Positions 14,807 through 22,469 are shown, counted from the first letter of the stretch. The stretch is 35,286 nt of DNA from JAJFFW01 sp039197915 (GCA_039197915.1 JBCCTV010000004.1:1-35286); one strand, 5' to 3'. Made by a program: numbers and translations. Notes: generated by a model not told the origin, from the sequence alone.

Positions 14807-15892
14807 TCATTGGGGGCGGCCGAGGCGATCGACCACGCCAGGTTTGTGCGTCGATTCCTGAGGGCGCGCAGCCAAAATAGATGTCGCTTTCCCAATTTTA
14901 TCGGTCACATGGACCTGTTGTGATGGGCCGAGCGCCTGGTAAGCCCGCTGCAGTTCAGCCAAGCACGCCCCGTGATAGGGCGCTGGCTTCGTCCTAAAGC
15001 TGCCGCCGCGCGAGGACGCGTGAACGGAGGCGTTCCCAGCGGCAGAAGCGGACAAGGTCGACAACGCCTGCCCATTGGCTGCAAGGTAGGGCAAATATTC
15101 TGTTGACAGAAGATCGAAGAAAAATTCTAGATCGTCCGGAACTGTCGTGAGGCGCGGCTTATCATTGAAGGCTTGCGGGGTGATTGCCCATAGCCGCGAT
15201 ACCCAAAGGAGCGTGTTCGGCGCCTCTGCACGCATAATTGCGGCCGGCGTTGGGTCGCTTGAAAAGTGCCGAAAAAACGGTCCGAACAAGCCGAAATCAG
15301 CCTCGCAAGGGCGATCGCCAAACAAAAACGGGCGTTTTGCAAAGACCTTTTCCAGCGCTGCCAATGTCTCGTGGAAGAGCGCTTCGACCGCGAACCGGTT
15401 CGCCTTGGCGACCCCGTCGCCGCTTAAGAATACCCGGCGTTGGCGATATTCTATAAACAATCGACGCAGAAGGTGCGGACCCGGAACATCTCGAAGCATT
15501 GTGCGTGCGATTTGGCTGCCCATTAGTTTGCGATCTTCGGGGAAAGCCCAACGGTAATAGAGCGCTGGCCGCCAGAGCCATTCGTCGAATAGGTCCTCGA
15601 ATAGAATTGAGTAGAACGCGGTCAGCTTGTCGCGCGGACGAAGTTGAGGTTCGGTGCGCAGATCTTCAAACTCGGCAATGATCGCCGTCGTGTCACTGAG
15701 CACCCGTCCATCGGGCGTCACGACTTGCGGCATTTGTCTGACGCCCGTCTGGGCGCCAAACCGTGCAAACTCTTTGCTCGATATTTCGCGAAGCGCGTAG
15801 CCTAGACCCTTAGCCCTGAAATAGGCTTCGAGCTTGCCGGTGAAATACGATAATGAAAGGCCGTAGACGATGTATTTTTCGTCTACGGCCAT
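14807..15892 (-). CDS. Glutathione S-transferase-like protein with long C-terminal extension
   Basis: 361 residues. The N-terminal third is a thioredoxin-like GST-N domain (YIVYGLSLSYFTGKLEAYFRAKGL, then QMPQVVTPDGRVLSDTTAIIAEFE, with the cis-Pro and the Asp/Thr glutathione-contact region). The following part is a GST-C helical domain (RPFLFGDRPCEADFGLFGPFFRHFSSDP). Ordinary GSTs have 200-230 residues; here roughly 100 extra residues follow the DDLEFFFDLL segment. The extension is Ala/Ser-rich and of unknown role. It begins 30 bases after the sdhA stop and is probably transcribed with sdhCDA. A perfect 12-bp inverted repeat covers its first codons and could limit its expression. No Shine-Dalgarno site stands out before the ATG at 15892. 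Confidence 0.85.
   Translation of the reverse strand: MAVDEKYIVYGLSLSYFTGKLEAYFRAKGLGYALREISSKEFARFGAQTGVRQMPQVVTPDGRVLSDTTAIIAEFEDLRTEPQLRPRDKLTAFYSILFEDLFDEWLWRPALYYRWAFPEDRKLMGSQIARTMLRDVPGPHLLRRLFIEYRQRRVFLSGDGVAKANRFAVEALFHETLAALEKVFAKRPFLFGDRPCEADFGLFGPFFRHFSSDPTPAAIMRAEAPNTLLWVSRLWAITPQAFNDKPRLTTVPDDLEFFFDLLSTEYLPYLAANGQALSTLSASAAGNASVHASSRGGSFRTKPAPYHGACLAELQRAYQALGPSQQVHVTDKIGKATSILAARPQESTHKPGVVDRLGRPQ
15859..15890 (-). promoter_or_regulatory. Perfect 12-bp inverted repeat in codons 2-11 of the GST-like gene, just after sdhA
   Basis: Arms at 15859-15870 and 15879-15890 are exact reverse complements with an 8-base spacer. In the minus-strand RNA the stem starts immediately after the AUG of the GST-like gene, 33 bases past the sdhA stop. 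The following bases (CTUUCAUU in RNA) are only weakly U-rich. It may protect the sdhCDA mRNA end, attenuate read-through, or restrict GST translation. Confidence 0.55.
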
Positions 15893-15922
15893 ATAAAAGA
15901 ATTCCGGGGTGGGACTAACGCG

Positions 15923-17713
15923 TTAGTAAACCCGCGCTTTCGGTTCGATATACTTCATATCTTCCGTCATCGTATAATCGTGAACGGGTCGATAATCGAG
16001 CGAGGCTTTGCCATTTTGGAACCAAGACGCGGTGTGTTTCATCCAGTTTTCGTCGTCTCGTTCAGCGAAGTCTTCGCGCGCATGGGCGCCGCGGCTTTCT
16101 TTCCGGTTCGCCGCTGATTCCATCGTCACAACTGCTTGCGCAATCATGTTGTCGAACTCAAGCGTTTCGACGAGGTCCGTGTTCCAGACCATGGAGCGGT
16201 CGCTCACACTTATATCAGGCATGCTGTCAAAGACGTCGCGAATGAGCGTCTGGCCCTCTTCAAGCACTTCGCCCGCTCGGAAGACGGCGCAATTCGTCTG
16301 CATCACCTCTTGCATTTTTGAACGCAGTTCAGCGGTCGGCGTTGACCCTTCTGCAAAGCGGAACCGGTCGAGGCGCGCGAGTGCGTCCTGTCCAGCGTCT
16401 GGCGGCAGCGGCTTATTCGGCGTGTTCGGATCAACGATCTCGCCACAGCGTAGGCCCGCTGCACGGCCAAAAACAACGAGGTCTATGAGCGAGTTCGAGC
16501 CAAGTCTATTGGCGCCGTGAACCGATACGCAGGCCGCCTCGCCAATCGCCATGAGGCCGGGCACGATAGCGTCGTTGTCTTCACCTTTTTTGGTGACGAC
16601 TTCGCCGTGGTAATTTGTCGGTATGCCGCCCATATTGTAGTGGACTGTGGGTATAACGGGGATCGGTTCCTTGGTCACGTCAACGCCCGCGAAGACGCGC
16701 GCGCTTTCAGAGATGCCAGGGAGGCGCTCTGCAAGGATCGCCGGGTCAAGGTGGTTCAGGTTTAAGTGAATATGGTCTTTATTCGGACCAACGCCGCGCC
16801 CTTCGCGGATCTCAATCGTCATGGCGCGCGATACAACATCCCGGGAGGCCAAGTCCTTCGCTGACGGCGCATAGCGCTCCATGAAGCGCTCGCCCTCGGA
16901 GTTCGTCAGATATCCGCCTTCGCCTCGGGCGCCCTCGGTGATTAAAACGCCAGCGCCGTAGATGCCGGTCGGGTGGAACTGCACGAACTCCATGTCCTGG
17001 AGCGGCAGGCCTGCGCGCAGCACCATGGCGTTGCCATCGCCGGTGCAGGTGTGGGCGGATGTGCACGAGAAATAAACCCGGCCATAACCGCCGGTCGCCA
17101 GCACGACCATTTTCGCGTTGAAACGGTGGATGGTTCCGTCATCGAGCTTCCACGCCATCAGGCCCTGGCACTCGCCGTCGTCATTCATGATCAAGTCGAG
17201 GGCGATAAATTCGATGAAGAACTTGGCGTTCTGTTTCACCGATTGGCCGTAAAGGGTGTGCAGAATTGCGTGGCCGGTTCGGTCTGCGGCGGCGCACGTG
17301 CGTTGGACTTGCCCTTCGCCAAAGTTTTTGGTCATGCCGCCGAAGGCGCGCTGGTAAATCTTCCCCTCGTCGGTGCGAGAGAACGGCACGCCCCAATGCT
17401 CCAGCTCGTAAACAGCCGCGGGCGCATTCTTACAGAGATATTCTATGGAGTCCTGGTCGCCGAGCCAGTCAGACCCCTTAACGGTGTCATACATGTGCCA
17501 GCGCCAATCGTCCTCGCCCATATTGCCGAGCGCTGCAGAGATGCCGCCTTGGGCTGCAACCGTGTGGGAGCGGGTTGGGAAAACTTTCGTGACGCACGCC
17601 GTTTTAAGGCCAGCCTGAGCTGCGCCGAGCGTCGCGCGGAGGCCGGACCCGCCCGCGCCAACGACCACAACGTCATATTCGTGGTCAATAATCTCGTATG
17701 AAGATGCCGACAT
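15923..17713 (-). CDS. sdhA: Succinate dehydrogenase flavoprotein subunit
   Basis: A 596-residue catalytic subunit of complex II that oxidises succinate to fumarate. The FAD-binding Rossmann motif VVVVGAGGSGLRA is at 15-27. The RSHTVAAQGG segment carries the His (about residue 50) that binds FAD covalently. The active-site region FHPTGIYGAGVLITEGARGEGGYL and the HGANRLGSNSLIDLVVFGRAAG signature are intact, and the C-terminus DYRPVHDYTMTEDMKYIEPKARVY is typical. The start at 17713 lies 47 bases after sdhD, with a GGAAGAG upstream. Gene order is sdhC-sdhD-sdhA, then the GST-like gene, whereas sdhB is found about 5 kb further on. Confidence 0.98.
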   Translation of the reverse strand: MSASSYEIIDHEYDVVVVGAGGSGLRATLGAAQAGLKTACVTKVFPTRSHTVAAQGGISAALGNMGEDDWRWHMYDTVKGSDWLGDQDSIEYLCKNAPAAVYELEHWGVPFSRTDEGKIYQRAFGGMTKNFGEGQVQRTCAAADRTGHAILHTLYGQSVKQNAKFFIEFIALDLIMNDDGECQGLMAWKLDDGTIHRFNAKMVVLATGGYGRVYFSCTSAHTCTGDGNAMVLRAGLPLQDMEFVQFHPTGIYGAGVLITEGARGEGGYLTNSEGERFMERYAPSAKDLASRDVVSRAMTIEIREGRGVGPNKDHIHLNLNHLDPAILAERLPGISESARVFAGVDVTKEPIPVIPTVHYNMGGIPTNYHGEVVTKKGEDNDAIVPGLMAIGEAACVSVHGANRLGSNSLIDLVVFGRAAGLRCGEIVDPNTPNKPLPPDAGQDALARLDRFRFAEGSTPTAELRSKMQEVMQTNCAVFRAGEVLEEGQTLIRDVFDSMPDISVSDRSMVWNTDLVETLEFDNMIAQAVVTMESAANRKESRGAHAREDFAERDDENWMKHTASWFQNGKASLDYRPVHDYTMTEDMKYIEPKARVY

Positions 17714-17760
17714 TTGTGCGCCCTATCTCTTCCGTCAACGGTAGCGTTACGGGGTGAACA

Positions 17761-18090
17761 TTAGGTTCCGATTGAAAATAACGCGAGCCAAGTCGCCGCA
17801 ACGACGGCGACAACGAAAACCCAATTCGCGGTGTTGAAGATACGATTGAGCGAACCATGGAAGTAGTCCGCCAAGACCTCGTGCATGCCAATGCGCATGT
17901 GAAAAGCGCCCACGGTAATCAACGCGCCGAACAACATCTTCGTTACCGGGGAGGCAAGCCATGCGCGCGCATCGGCGTAACTATCGCCTGCGTGAATAAC
18001 CACGCTTGCGACGAACCAGAGGATTAATGGGGTGAGAACCACGGCGCTGGCGCGTTGCATCACAAATGTGGACGTTCCCTTATGCGCCAT
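17761..18090 (-). CDS. sdhD: Succinate dehydrogenase membrane anchor subunit
   Basis: A 109-residue membrane protein with three predicted transmembrane helices. It opens with the quinone-site-like QRASAVVL segment and contains GAFHMRIGMHEVLADYFHG, the conserved His/Asp-Tyr region near haem b and the quinone pocket. Together with SdhC it anchors SdhAB and reduces ubiquinone. The ATG at 18090 lies five bases downstream of the sdhC stop, so the two are probably translationally coupled. The open frame continues upstream, but that part merely overlaps sdhC out of frame and is not part of the protein. Confidence 0.95.
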   Translation of the reverse strand: MAHKGTSTFVMQRASAVVLTPLILWFVASVVIHAGDSYADARAWLASPVTKMLFGALITVGAFHMRIGMHEVLADYFHGSLNRIFNTANWVFVVAVVAATWLALFSIGT

Positions 18091-18095
18091 CGCTC

Positions 18096-18500
18096 TTAAG
18101 CCCCCTTCGCATTGAGGCCAGCAATTAAGAGACCGAATGTGATAACGGCGGAGGCCGCATAAATCGCCCAGGCGGTCTTCTTGGCCAGTTCGTAATCCAG
18201 ACCGTAGCCGAGGTCCCACTGGAAGTGCTTCCAGCCGCCGAACATGTGTTGGACGATGGCGAACGCGTAGCCCGCAAAGACAACAACCCCGAATGGCGAG
18301 CCCATAATGCCGGCGACGAAGGTGAAGGCTTCTTCGCCCAAAGCAAGCGACCAGACCCACAGTAATAGGAGGAGAGTTCCGCCGTATAGCGCGATCCCCG
18401 TCGCCCGGTGTGTGATCGAGCTCGCCATCGTCACTGTCCAACCCCAACTCTGGAGATGTGGCGACAAGGGCCGGTCGGCCGGTCGGTAAACGTTAGTCAT
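18096..18500 (-). CDS. sdhC: Succinate dehydrogenase cytochrome b556 subunit
   Basis: A 134-residue membrane subunit with three transmembrane helices. The family motif RPLSPHLQSW is near 10-19, the S-x-x-H-R-x-T-G quinone-site motif (SSITHRATG) is at 27-35, and the presumed haem-b ligand is His 85 in AIVQHMFGGWKHFQWDLG, equivalent to His84 of the E. coli protein. AAGGA six bases before the ATG at 18500 fixes the start; a longer frame exists but lacks similarity. It is the first gene of the sdhCDA transcript, with a plausible promoter at 18530-18557. Confidence 0.95.
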   Translation of the reverse strand: MTNVYRPADRPLSPHLQSWGWTVTMASSITHRATGIALYGGTLLLLLWVWSLALGEEAFTFVAGIMGSPFGVVVFAGYAFAIVQHMFGGWKHFQWDLGYGLDYELAKKTAWAIYAASAVITFGLLIAGLNAKGA

Positions 18501-18815
18501 GGGTGTCCTTCGCCCAAACTTCCCGATTAGACATAAAAATAGGCCTCCCCAAGTCAACGCCGCGGTTGTCACATCGTTGCGTTATTAGCGCATGTCTGCG
18601 ACGAAAATACGCCTATTTTTAGAATGTTGTGCGGGCGCAAAGGTTTTTACGGACGGGCCCGGCGCAACTCATTTTCAAACGCAGAATTAGGGGCCATTTT
18701 CGATCCAGGAACGGGCGTGTGACAGCGCGCTAAGCAGTGCAGATCGCTTAGCGTTCCCGCGCGATTTTATCGCCTCCTAAGCCGCCTGAACGGATGGCTG
18801 AGGGGTCAACCCGCC
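18501..18815. other. Intergenic region upstream of sdhC
   Basis: About 315 bases without a gene. The part next to sdhC holds a probable leftward promoter (18530-18557). Further away an 8-bp inverted repeat, CGCTAAGC (18728-18735) with GCTTAGCG (18746-18753), 10-base loop, lies about 60 bases beyond the end of the TerB-like repeat gene. It has no T-tract on either side, so it is only a weak candidate for that gene's terminator or an operator. Confidence 0.4.
18530..18557 (-). promoter_or_regulatory. Probable sdhCDA promoter
   Basis: On the minus strand TTGACT (18557-18552) is followed after 16 bases by TATGTC (18535-18530). A transcript would begin about 20-25 bases before the sdhC ATG at 18500. 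The -35 element is close to consensus and the -10 element is moderate. Visual prediction only. Confidence 0.4.
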
Positions 18816-19787
18816 TTATGCGGCGTCGCTAACGAGGGCTTGTAGTTTCGGGGGTAAGTCAGCCTCTAGTGACCGCATATGCTGCAATAGCGCTTTTTCC
18901 GAGGCATGCACCTCTCCGTCGCGGCCGATGCGCTCGGCAAGCCAATCGGCTTCGGTTTCGGTAATTTTTTCTGCTTGCGCTGCGGCGACGGCGCGCTCAG
19001 CGTTGCGTTTGGCGTAGCGTTTTTCAACGCGTTTGGCGTGGGCGCGGAAGGGCGTGAATACGTTCCCAAGGAAGTCGCCAAAACCGGTTTTCACCTCGCC
19101 AGGGTTGCCGTCGCTTCGATCGGCGGTTTCAAGCGCGATGGCTTCGCCGACCGATAGGGTTCGTTTGCCGATGTGCGCCATCAGGTGATTGGCGATGGCT
19201 TGCTTGAAAAGCAGCGCCCAGTCCGGATCGTTGTCCGCGGCGGCGACGAGGTCATTCATATCAAAAAGAAATTCGGCCTCGGGCCTTGTCACGGCGACGT
19301 TTCCATGGCCGCCGGCGGCAAATATAAAGCGCCGGACAAGACTGGCGTCTTCGGCTTCAATGCGCGGCCCGCCGACTTTGGTTTCAATCCGCTTTTTCAG
19401 CTGAGCCCCGATAAAGCCCGCCATTGCGTTCGGGGTTGATATCGCGCGCTCGGAGAGCGTTAACAAAAGCTGAAGCTCCAGCGCGCTCGCGATGCGCCCG
19501 TCGCGGGTCACGCGGGCGCGCAGGGTTTTGTATTCGTCGTCCGTGAGATACCCCTCGGGGGCGTTTTGGCGGAGGTAAAAATCGGTGGACACTTCTGCGA
19601 AATAGTCGTTCCATTCGCGGTCGCCGTTGGGTGCGCGTTCGCCAAGGCGAAAGAGAGCGTCGAGTTCTGCGGCGCTGACAACGCCATCCGCAAAGACTTC
19701 GCGACGCAACGTCAACACGTCCTTTGAAGAGACAAATCCTGTTACGCCAAGGGTTTCAATAGTGGCGATCGCAGCCGCATCGGTCAT
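18816..19787 (-). CDS. TerB/EF-hand-like repeat protein of unknown function
   Basis: A 323-residue, largely helical, soluble acidic protein. Three loops of the type D-G-x-[VI]-x-x-x-E recur: FADGVVSAAELDAL (33-46), RDGRIASALELQLL (95-108) and RDGEVHASEKALL (289-301). Two copies of a D-x-x-W-x-x-x-F helix follow a similar spacing: DREWNDYFAEV (56-66) and DPDWALLFKQA (187-197). This suggests tandem TerB-like or EF-hand-like units. A basic, coiled-coil-prone linker rich in Arg/Lys/Ala (about 248-272) separates the last unit. No named family or function is certain; metal binding is possible. GGAG precedes the ATG at 19787; a longer frame to 19919 lacks similarity. It stands upstream of sdhC and is unlikely to be part of that operon because a 315-base gap intervenes. 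Confidence 0.75.
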   Translation of the reverse strand: MTDAAAIATIETLGVTGFVSSKDVLTLRREVFADGVVSAAELDALFRLGERAPNGDREWNDYFAEVSTDFYLRQNAPEGYLTDDEYKTLRARVTRDGRIASALELQLLLTLSERAISTPNAMAGFIGAQLKKRIETKVGGPRIEAEDASLVRRFIFAAGGHGNVAVTRPEAEFLFDMNDLVAAADNDPDWALLFKQAIANHLMAHIGKRTLSVGEAIALETADRSDGNPGEVKTGFGDFLGNVFTPFRAHAKRVEKRYAKRNAERAVAAAQAEKITETEADWLAERIGRDGEVHASEKALLQHMRSLEADLPPKLQALVSDAA

Positions 19788-19934
19788 TTGTTGGTCTCCC
19801 GCGTCTTTCGCAGGCAGACGGTAGGGGGCTCGCGTTAATAACTCGGAAAATCCGCCGGGCGATTCACACTGATTTAAAACGCCAATTGAACGGCCCGCCC
19901 CCGCGGCGCCGGCCTGCAAGATTAATCGTTGCGA

Positions 19935-20960
19935 CTACCGGGCGTCTTTTTCAAAATAAAGGCGCTCGTTTTTGAAATCAAAAGCAAAGCTCCGGTCTTT
20001 CAAAAAGTCTGCGCCAAGAAGGCCGGATGGGCGCTCATTAACCTTCAGTTCCTCAAAAACCGGGGCGTCATAGACGAGGACACGGGGTTGTCGCCAGCGA
20101 TGGCGCCCGAACGTAATCCACGGCAGAACCGCGGCGAAGACGCGATCTTTTTCCTCAAACACATCCGTGACACGGTTCTGGATTGTGCTGCGCAGGCGCG
20201 ATGGCTCGATAAATTGAATGAACGGGCCTTGATTGATGCGAAGGAAAGCGTTGCGATTGATGATGGTGCCGGCAGCGCCAATATCTACGACAAAATTAAT
20301 CGGTACACGGCCGACCCGACCGTTAACTGTGTACAGCGCGCCTGAGGTCGTAAAGCCAAAATTCTCCGGCGTCAGTTTAATCCGTCGCCACCCGCGCCAA
20401 CGGTCCCGAGGCGGATCGGTGGGGTCGAACAGCAACATTTTTTGCTCTTCTCCGTCAAAGATGACGGTATAATTCTCAAGGAAATCGAGACCAAGAATGC
20501 CCTGGGGCGTTTTGCGTGGCGGCGTCCAATCGGGAAGGACAACGCCCACATGCGCCGGCAAAGCCTGACCCGCGGCGGATACCTCGCCAATATTAACGGC
20601 GGGAAGTTTCTCCGCTGACGAAAGCCCTAAAACCCGCCGCGGCGGCGTATCCGACGGCGTTAGCGCCTGGGCGTCGGCAAGGTTTTTGAAAACGACGGTC
20701 AACGTCGCGCCCGTATCAACAATAAAGTCGTAGGGGCCTGCGCCATTGACGCTTGCTTTCACCGTCAACCAACCATTGTAGTCGACACGGTAGGCGGCCA
20801 TGCCCAAGGGCTCCGCAGCGCGGGCGTGCGCGCCGACCGCGAGCGTGACGCAGCTCAGCAACGCTGGGTAAAGTCGGGCTAGACCATGTCGGGCCAGTCG
20901 CAGTCGTTTTCTGAACAGTCGTTTTCTGAACAGTCGTTCTCTAAAAATTTGGCCGATCAT
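19935..20960 (-). CDS. Two-lobed retropepsin-like aspartyl protease family protein, exported
   Basis: 341 residues with two homologous retropepsin-like halves. The first has YDFIVDTGATLTVV (Asp 82, canonical D-T-G) and ends GILGLDFLENY. The second has INFVVDIGAAGTII (Asp 226, D-I-G in place of D-T/S-G) and ends GLLGADFLKDRSF. Such single-chain pairs could fold like a complete aspartyl protease. The replacement of Thr/Ser in the second half suggests weakened or altered catalysis. A hydrophobic stretch near residues 28-47 ending AHARAAEP looks like a signal peptide, so the protein is probably periplasmic. It is preceded by an odd basic leader built from a 15-bp tandem repeat (FRERLFRKRLFRKRL). 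The ATG at 20960 has AGGGA immediately upstream, though a later non-ATG start without the repeats is possible. Confidence 0.8.
   Translation of the reverse strand: MIGQIFRERLFRKRLFRKRLRLARHGLARLYPALLSCVTLAVGAHARAAEPLGMAAYRVDYNGWLTVKASVNGAGPYDFIVDTGATLTVVFKNLADAQALTPSDTPPRRVLGLSSAEKLPAVNIGEVSAAGQALPAHVGVVLPDWTPPRKTPQGILGLDFLENYTVIFDGEEQKMLLFDPTDPPRDRWRGWRRIKLTPENFGFTTSGALYTVNGRVGRVPINFVVDIGAAGTIINRNAFLRINQGPFIQFIEPSRLRSTIQNRVTDVFEEKDRVFAAVLPWITFGRHRWRQPRVLVYDAPVFEELKVNERPSGLLGADFLKDRSFAFDFKNERLYFEKDAR
20901..20945. repeat. Three tandem 15-bp units in the leader of the aspartyl protease gene
   Basis: Units at 20901-20915, 20916-20930 (identical) and 20931-20945 (two changes). Being a multiple of three, they keep the frame and encode repeated Phe-Arg-(Lys/Glu)-Arg-Leu in front of the signal peptide core. 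Either the true start lies downstream or the n-region has been lengthened by duplication. Confidence 0.85.
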
Positions 20961-20966
20961 TCCCTA

Positions 20967-21041
20967 ATGCCAATTCTTTTTCTTAGTTTTGGTTTTTTGG
21001 GCGTTCTGGTCCTGTTTTTCGAGGCGCTGCTTGCGCTTTAG
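20967..21041 (+). other. 24-codon Phe/Leu-rich micro-ORF upstream of rpmI
   Basis: An ATG-to-TAG frame of 24 codons, very hydrophobic, with five Phe and eight Leu (it begins MPILFLSFGFLG). It could be a single membrane helix. There is no Shine-Dalgarno sequence, and it overlaps the likely rpmI promoter, which would exclude it from the main transcript. It is listed as a candidate only; chance is quite possible. Confidence 0.2.
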
Positions 21042-21058
21042 ACGCGCCCCGCTATAAC
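21031..21058 (+). promoter_or_regulatory. Probable promoter of rpmI-rplT
   Basis: TTGCGC (21031-21036) and TATAAC (21053-21058) with 16 bases between them. The predicted transcript start near 21065 leaves a leader of about 130 bases before rpmI, long enough for autoregulatory structure of the kind known for L20-controlled operons, although no specific structure was recognised. Confidence 0.45.
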
Positions 21059-21193
21059 GCGGCTTCCGTCGTCGGGCCAATGGCATGCCTTGGCGGCGTA
21101 TTAACGCAAAAATACGGCCGCGGCATTGGGCTGCCAATAGGGTCTACTAGCATGCCCTTGTAGCTTATTCGCCGGCCCAGAAGGAACAGCGAA

Positions 21194-21394
21194 ATGCCTA
21201 AGATGAAGACCAAGTCTGGCGCCAAAAAGCGCTTTAAAATGACCGCGTCCGGGCGCGTGAAAGCCGGTGTATCCGGAAAGCGCCACGGCATGATCAAACG
21301 GACGAACAAGCAGATCCGGCAGAACCGGGGCATGGATTGCCTCGAAGACGCTGATGCGAAGATCGTCAAAAAATACATGCCCTATAACCGCTAG
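21194..21394 (+). CDS. rpmI: 50S ribosomal protein L35
   Basis: A 66-residue, strongly basic large-subunit protein with the family opening MPKMKTKSGAKKRFKMTASGRVK and the C-terminal region HGMIKRTNKQIRQNRG. Length is normal. AAGGA upstream of the ATG at 21194 is well placed. It forms a two-gene operon with rplT, 12 bases downstream. infC, which often precedes rpmI, is not adjacent here. Confidence 0.98.
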   Translation: MPKMKTKSGAKKRFKMTASGRVKAGVSGKRHGMIKRTNKQIRQNRGMDCLEDADAKIVKKYMPYNR

Positions 21395-21406
21395 GAGGAC
21401 GCAACG

Positions 21407-21763
21407 ATGGCACGGGTTAAACGGGGCGTCACCAAGCACGCTCGCCACAAAAAAATTACCGACAACGCCAAGGGCTATCGCGGCCGGCGCAAAAACACCT
21501 TCCGCGTCGCGAACCAGGCGGTCGAGAAGGCGGGGCAATACGCCTATCGCGATCGGCGTGCGCGCAAGCGCAACTTCCGCGCGCTCTGGATTCAGCGCAT
21601 CAATGCGGCCGCCCGTGAGCTGGGCCTGACCTACGCGGTCTTTATGCATGGGCTATCGAAAGCCGGCATCGACGTTGACCGCAAAATGCTTGCCGACATC
21701 GCTGTGAAAGAGCCGGAAGCCTTTAAAGCGCTCGCCGATCAGGCGAAGGCAGCGCTCGCTTAA
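21407..21763 (+). CDS. rplT: 50S ribosomal protein L20
   Basis: A 118-residue basic protein needed for early assembly of the large ribosomal subunit. The N-terminal RNA-binding extension MARVKRGVTKHARHKKI and the core RVANQAVEKAGQYAYRDRRARKRNFRALWIQRINAAAR with LTYAVFMHGL are all typical. GGAGG precedes the ATG. A good intrinsic terminator follows 30 bases after the stop, which separates rplT from pheS further downstream. Confidence 0.98.
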   Translation: MARVKRGVTKHARHKKITDNAKGYRGRRKNTFRVANQAVEKAGQYAYRDRRARKRNFRALWIQRINAAARELGLTYAVFMHGLSKAGIDVDRKMLADIAVKEPEAFKALADQAKAALA

Positions 21764-21795
21764 CGCGAGCCCTTTCAGCTCTTCGTGTTAAAATG

Positions 21796-21828
21796 CGCTG
21801 GTGCGGTTGCGTCGCGCCGGCGTTTTTT
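21796..21828 (+). terminator. Intrinsic terminator of the rpmI-rplT operon
   Basis: A 10-bp stem (21796-21805 with 21813-21822, including two G-U pairs on the RNA) with a 7-base loop, followed directly by six Ts at 21823-21828. A-rich bases precede the stem. Confidence 0.75.
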
Positions 21829-21924
21829 GCGTTCTGACTAACTCACGTGGTCAAATTTTGGCGCATGCGCGGGGTTAAATGCAGCGGTCCCGGCCCAATA
21901 ATCTATCCGGAGGCGACCTGACAT

Positions 21925-22383
21925 ATGTCCACCACCTTACAGACCCTGATCGATGAACGTGAGATCATCCGTGCCCTGTCGCGTTTTGCCCGTATTCTCG
22001 ATGAGAAGCGCTGGGATGTGCTGACCGATGTCTTCGCAGAGGACTTGAAGTTTGATTACGGGGCTGGCGGCGAGCAACACGGCATCGACGCCCTGCGCGC
22101 GAACATGAGCAAGTTTCTCGACGTGTGCGGACCAACGCAGCACCTGATTGGCAGCATCCTCGTCGATGTAAATGGCGACAAAGCGGTGAGCCGCGCTTAC
22201 GTGCAGGCGCGCCACCAAAGAAAAGACGATTTTACAGGTCCCGTGTTCGATACGAGTGGTGAATATATCGATTGCTGGGTGCGCCGCGCCGAGGGCTGGC
22301 GCATCGTCCGCCGGGACGCGGTTTGGGCCACACATACCGGCGATCCGACGATCATTATGCCTGACGAAAACGTTTCTGATTAG
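21925..22383 (+). CDS. SnoaL-like / NTF2-fold protein
   Basis: A 152-residue protein of the SnoaL-like NTF2 superfamily, the type also seen in scytalone dehydratase-like proteins and small subunits of ring-hydroxylating enzymes. The opening helix LIDEREIIRALSRFARILDEKRWDVLTDVFAEDLKFDYG, then HGIDALRANMSKFL, HLIGSILVDVNGDKAVSRAYVQARH and the C-terminal strand YIDCWVRRAEGWRIVRRDAVW are the standard order of elements. Asp and His residues line the expected cavity, but a specific reaction cannot be assigned. GGAGG lies 11 bases before the ATG. It stands between the rplT terminator and a convergent thioesterase gene. Confidence 0.85.
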   Translation: MSTTLQTLIDEREIIRALSRFARILDEKRWDVLTDVFAEDLKFDYGAGGEQHGIDALRANMSKFLDVCGPTQHLIGSILVDVNGDKAVSRAYVQARHQRKDDFTGPVFDTSGEYIDCWVRRAEGWRIVRRDAVWATHTGDPTIIMPDENVSD

Positions 22384-22469
22384 GGGAAGATAGCGGTTTT
22401 GCTGCGGCCAATTAGAGATTTAAGAGTATTATCACTATACGGATTTAATTGTCAGAAATTACCTATTAA

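Noticed and set aside
16973..17701. 242-codon plus-strand open frame opposite sdhA
   Set aside because: It lies wholly antisense to highly conserved sdhA sequence, which explains the open frame.
18091..18447. Long N-terminal extension of the sdhD frame
   Set aside because: It overlaps sdhC out of frame and has no similarity to SdhD; the ATG at 18090 gives the normal length.
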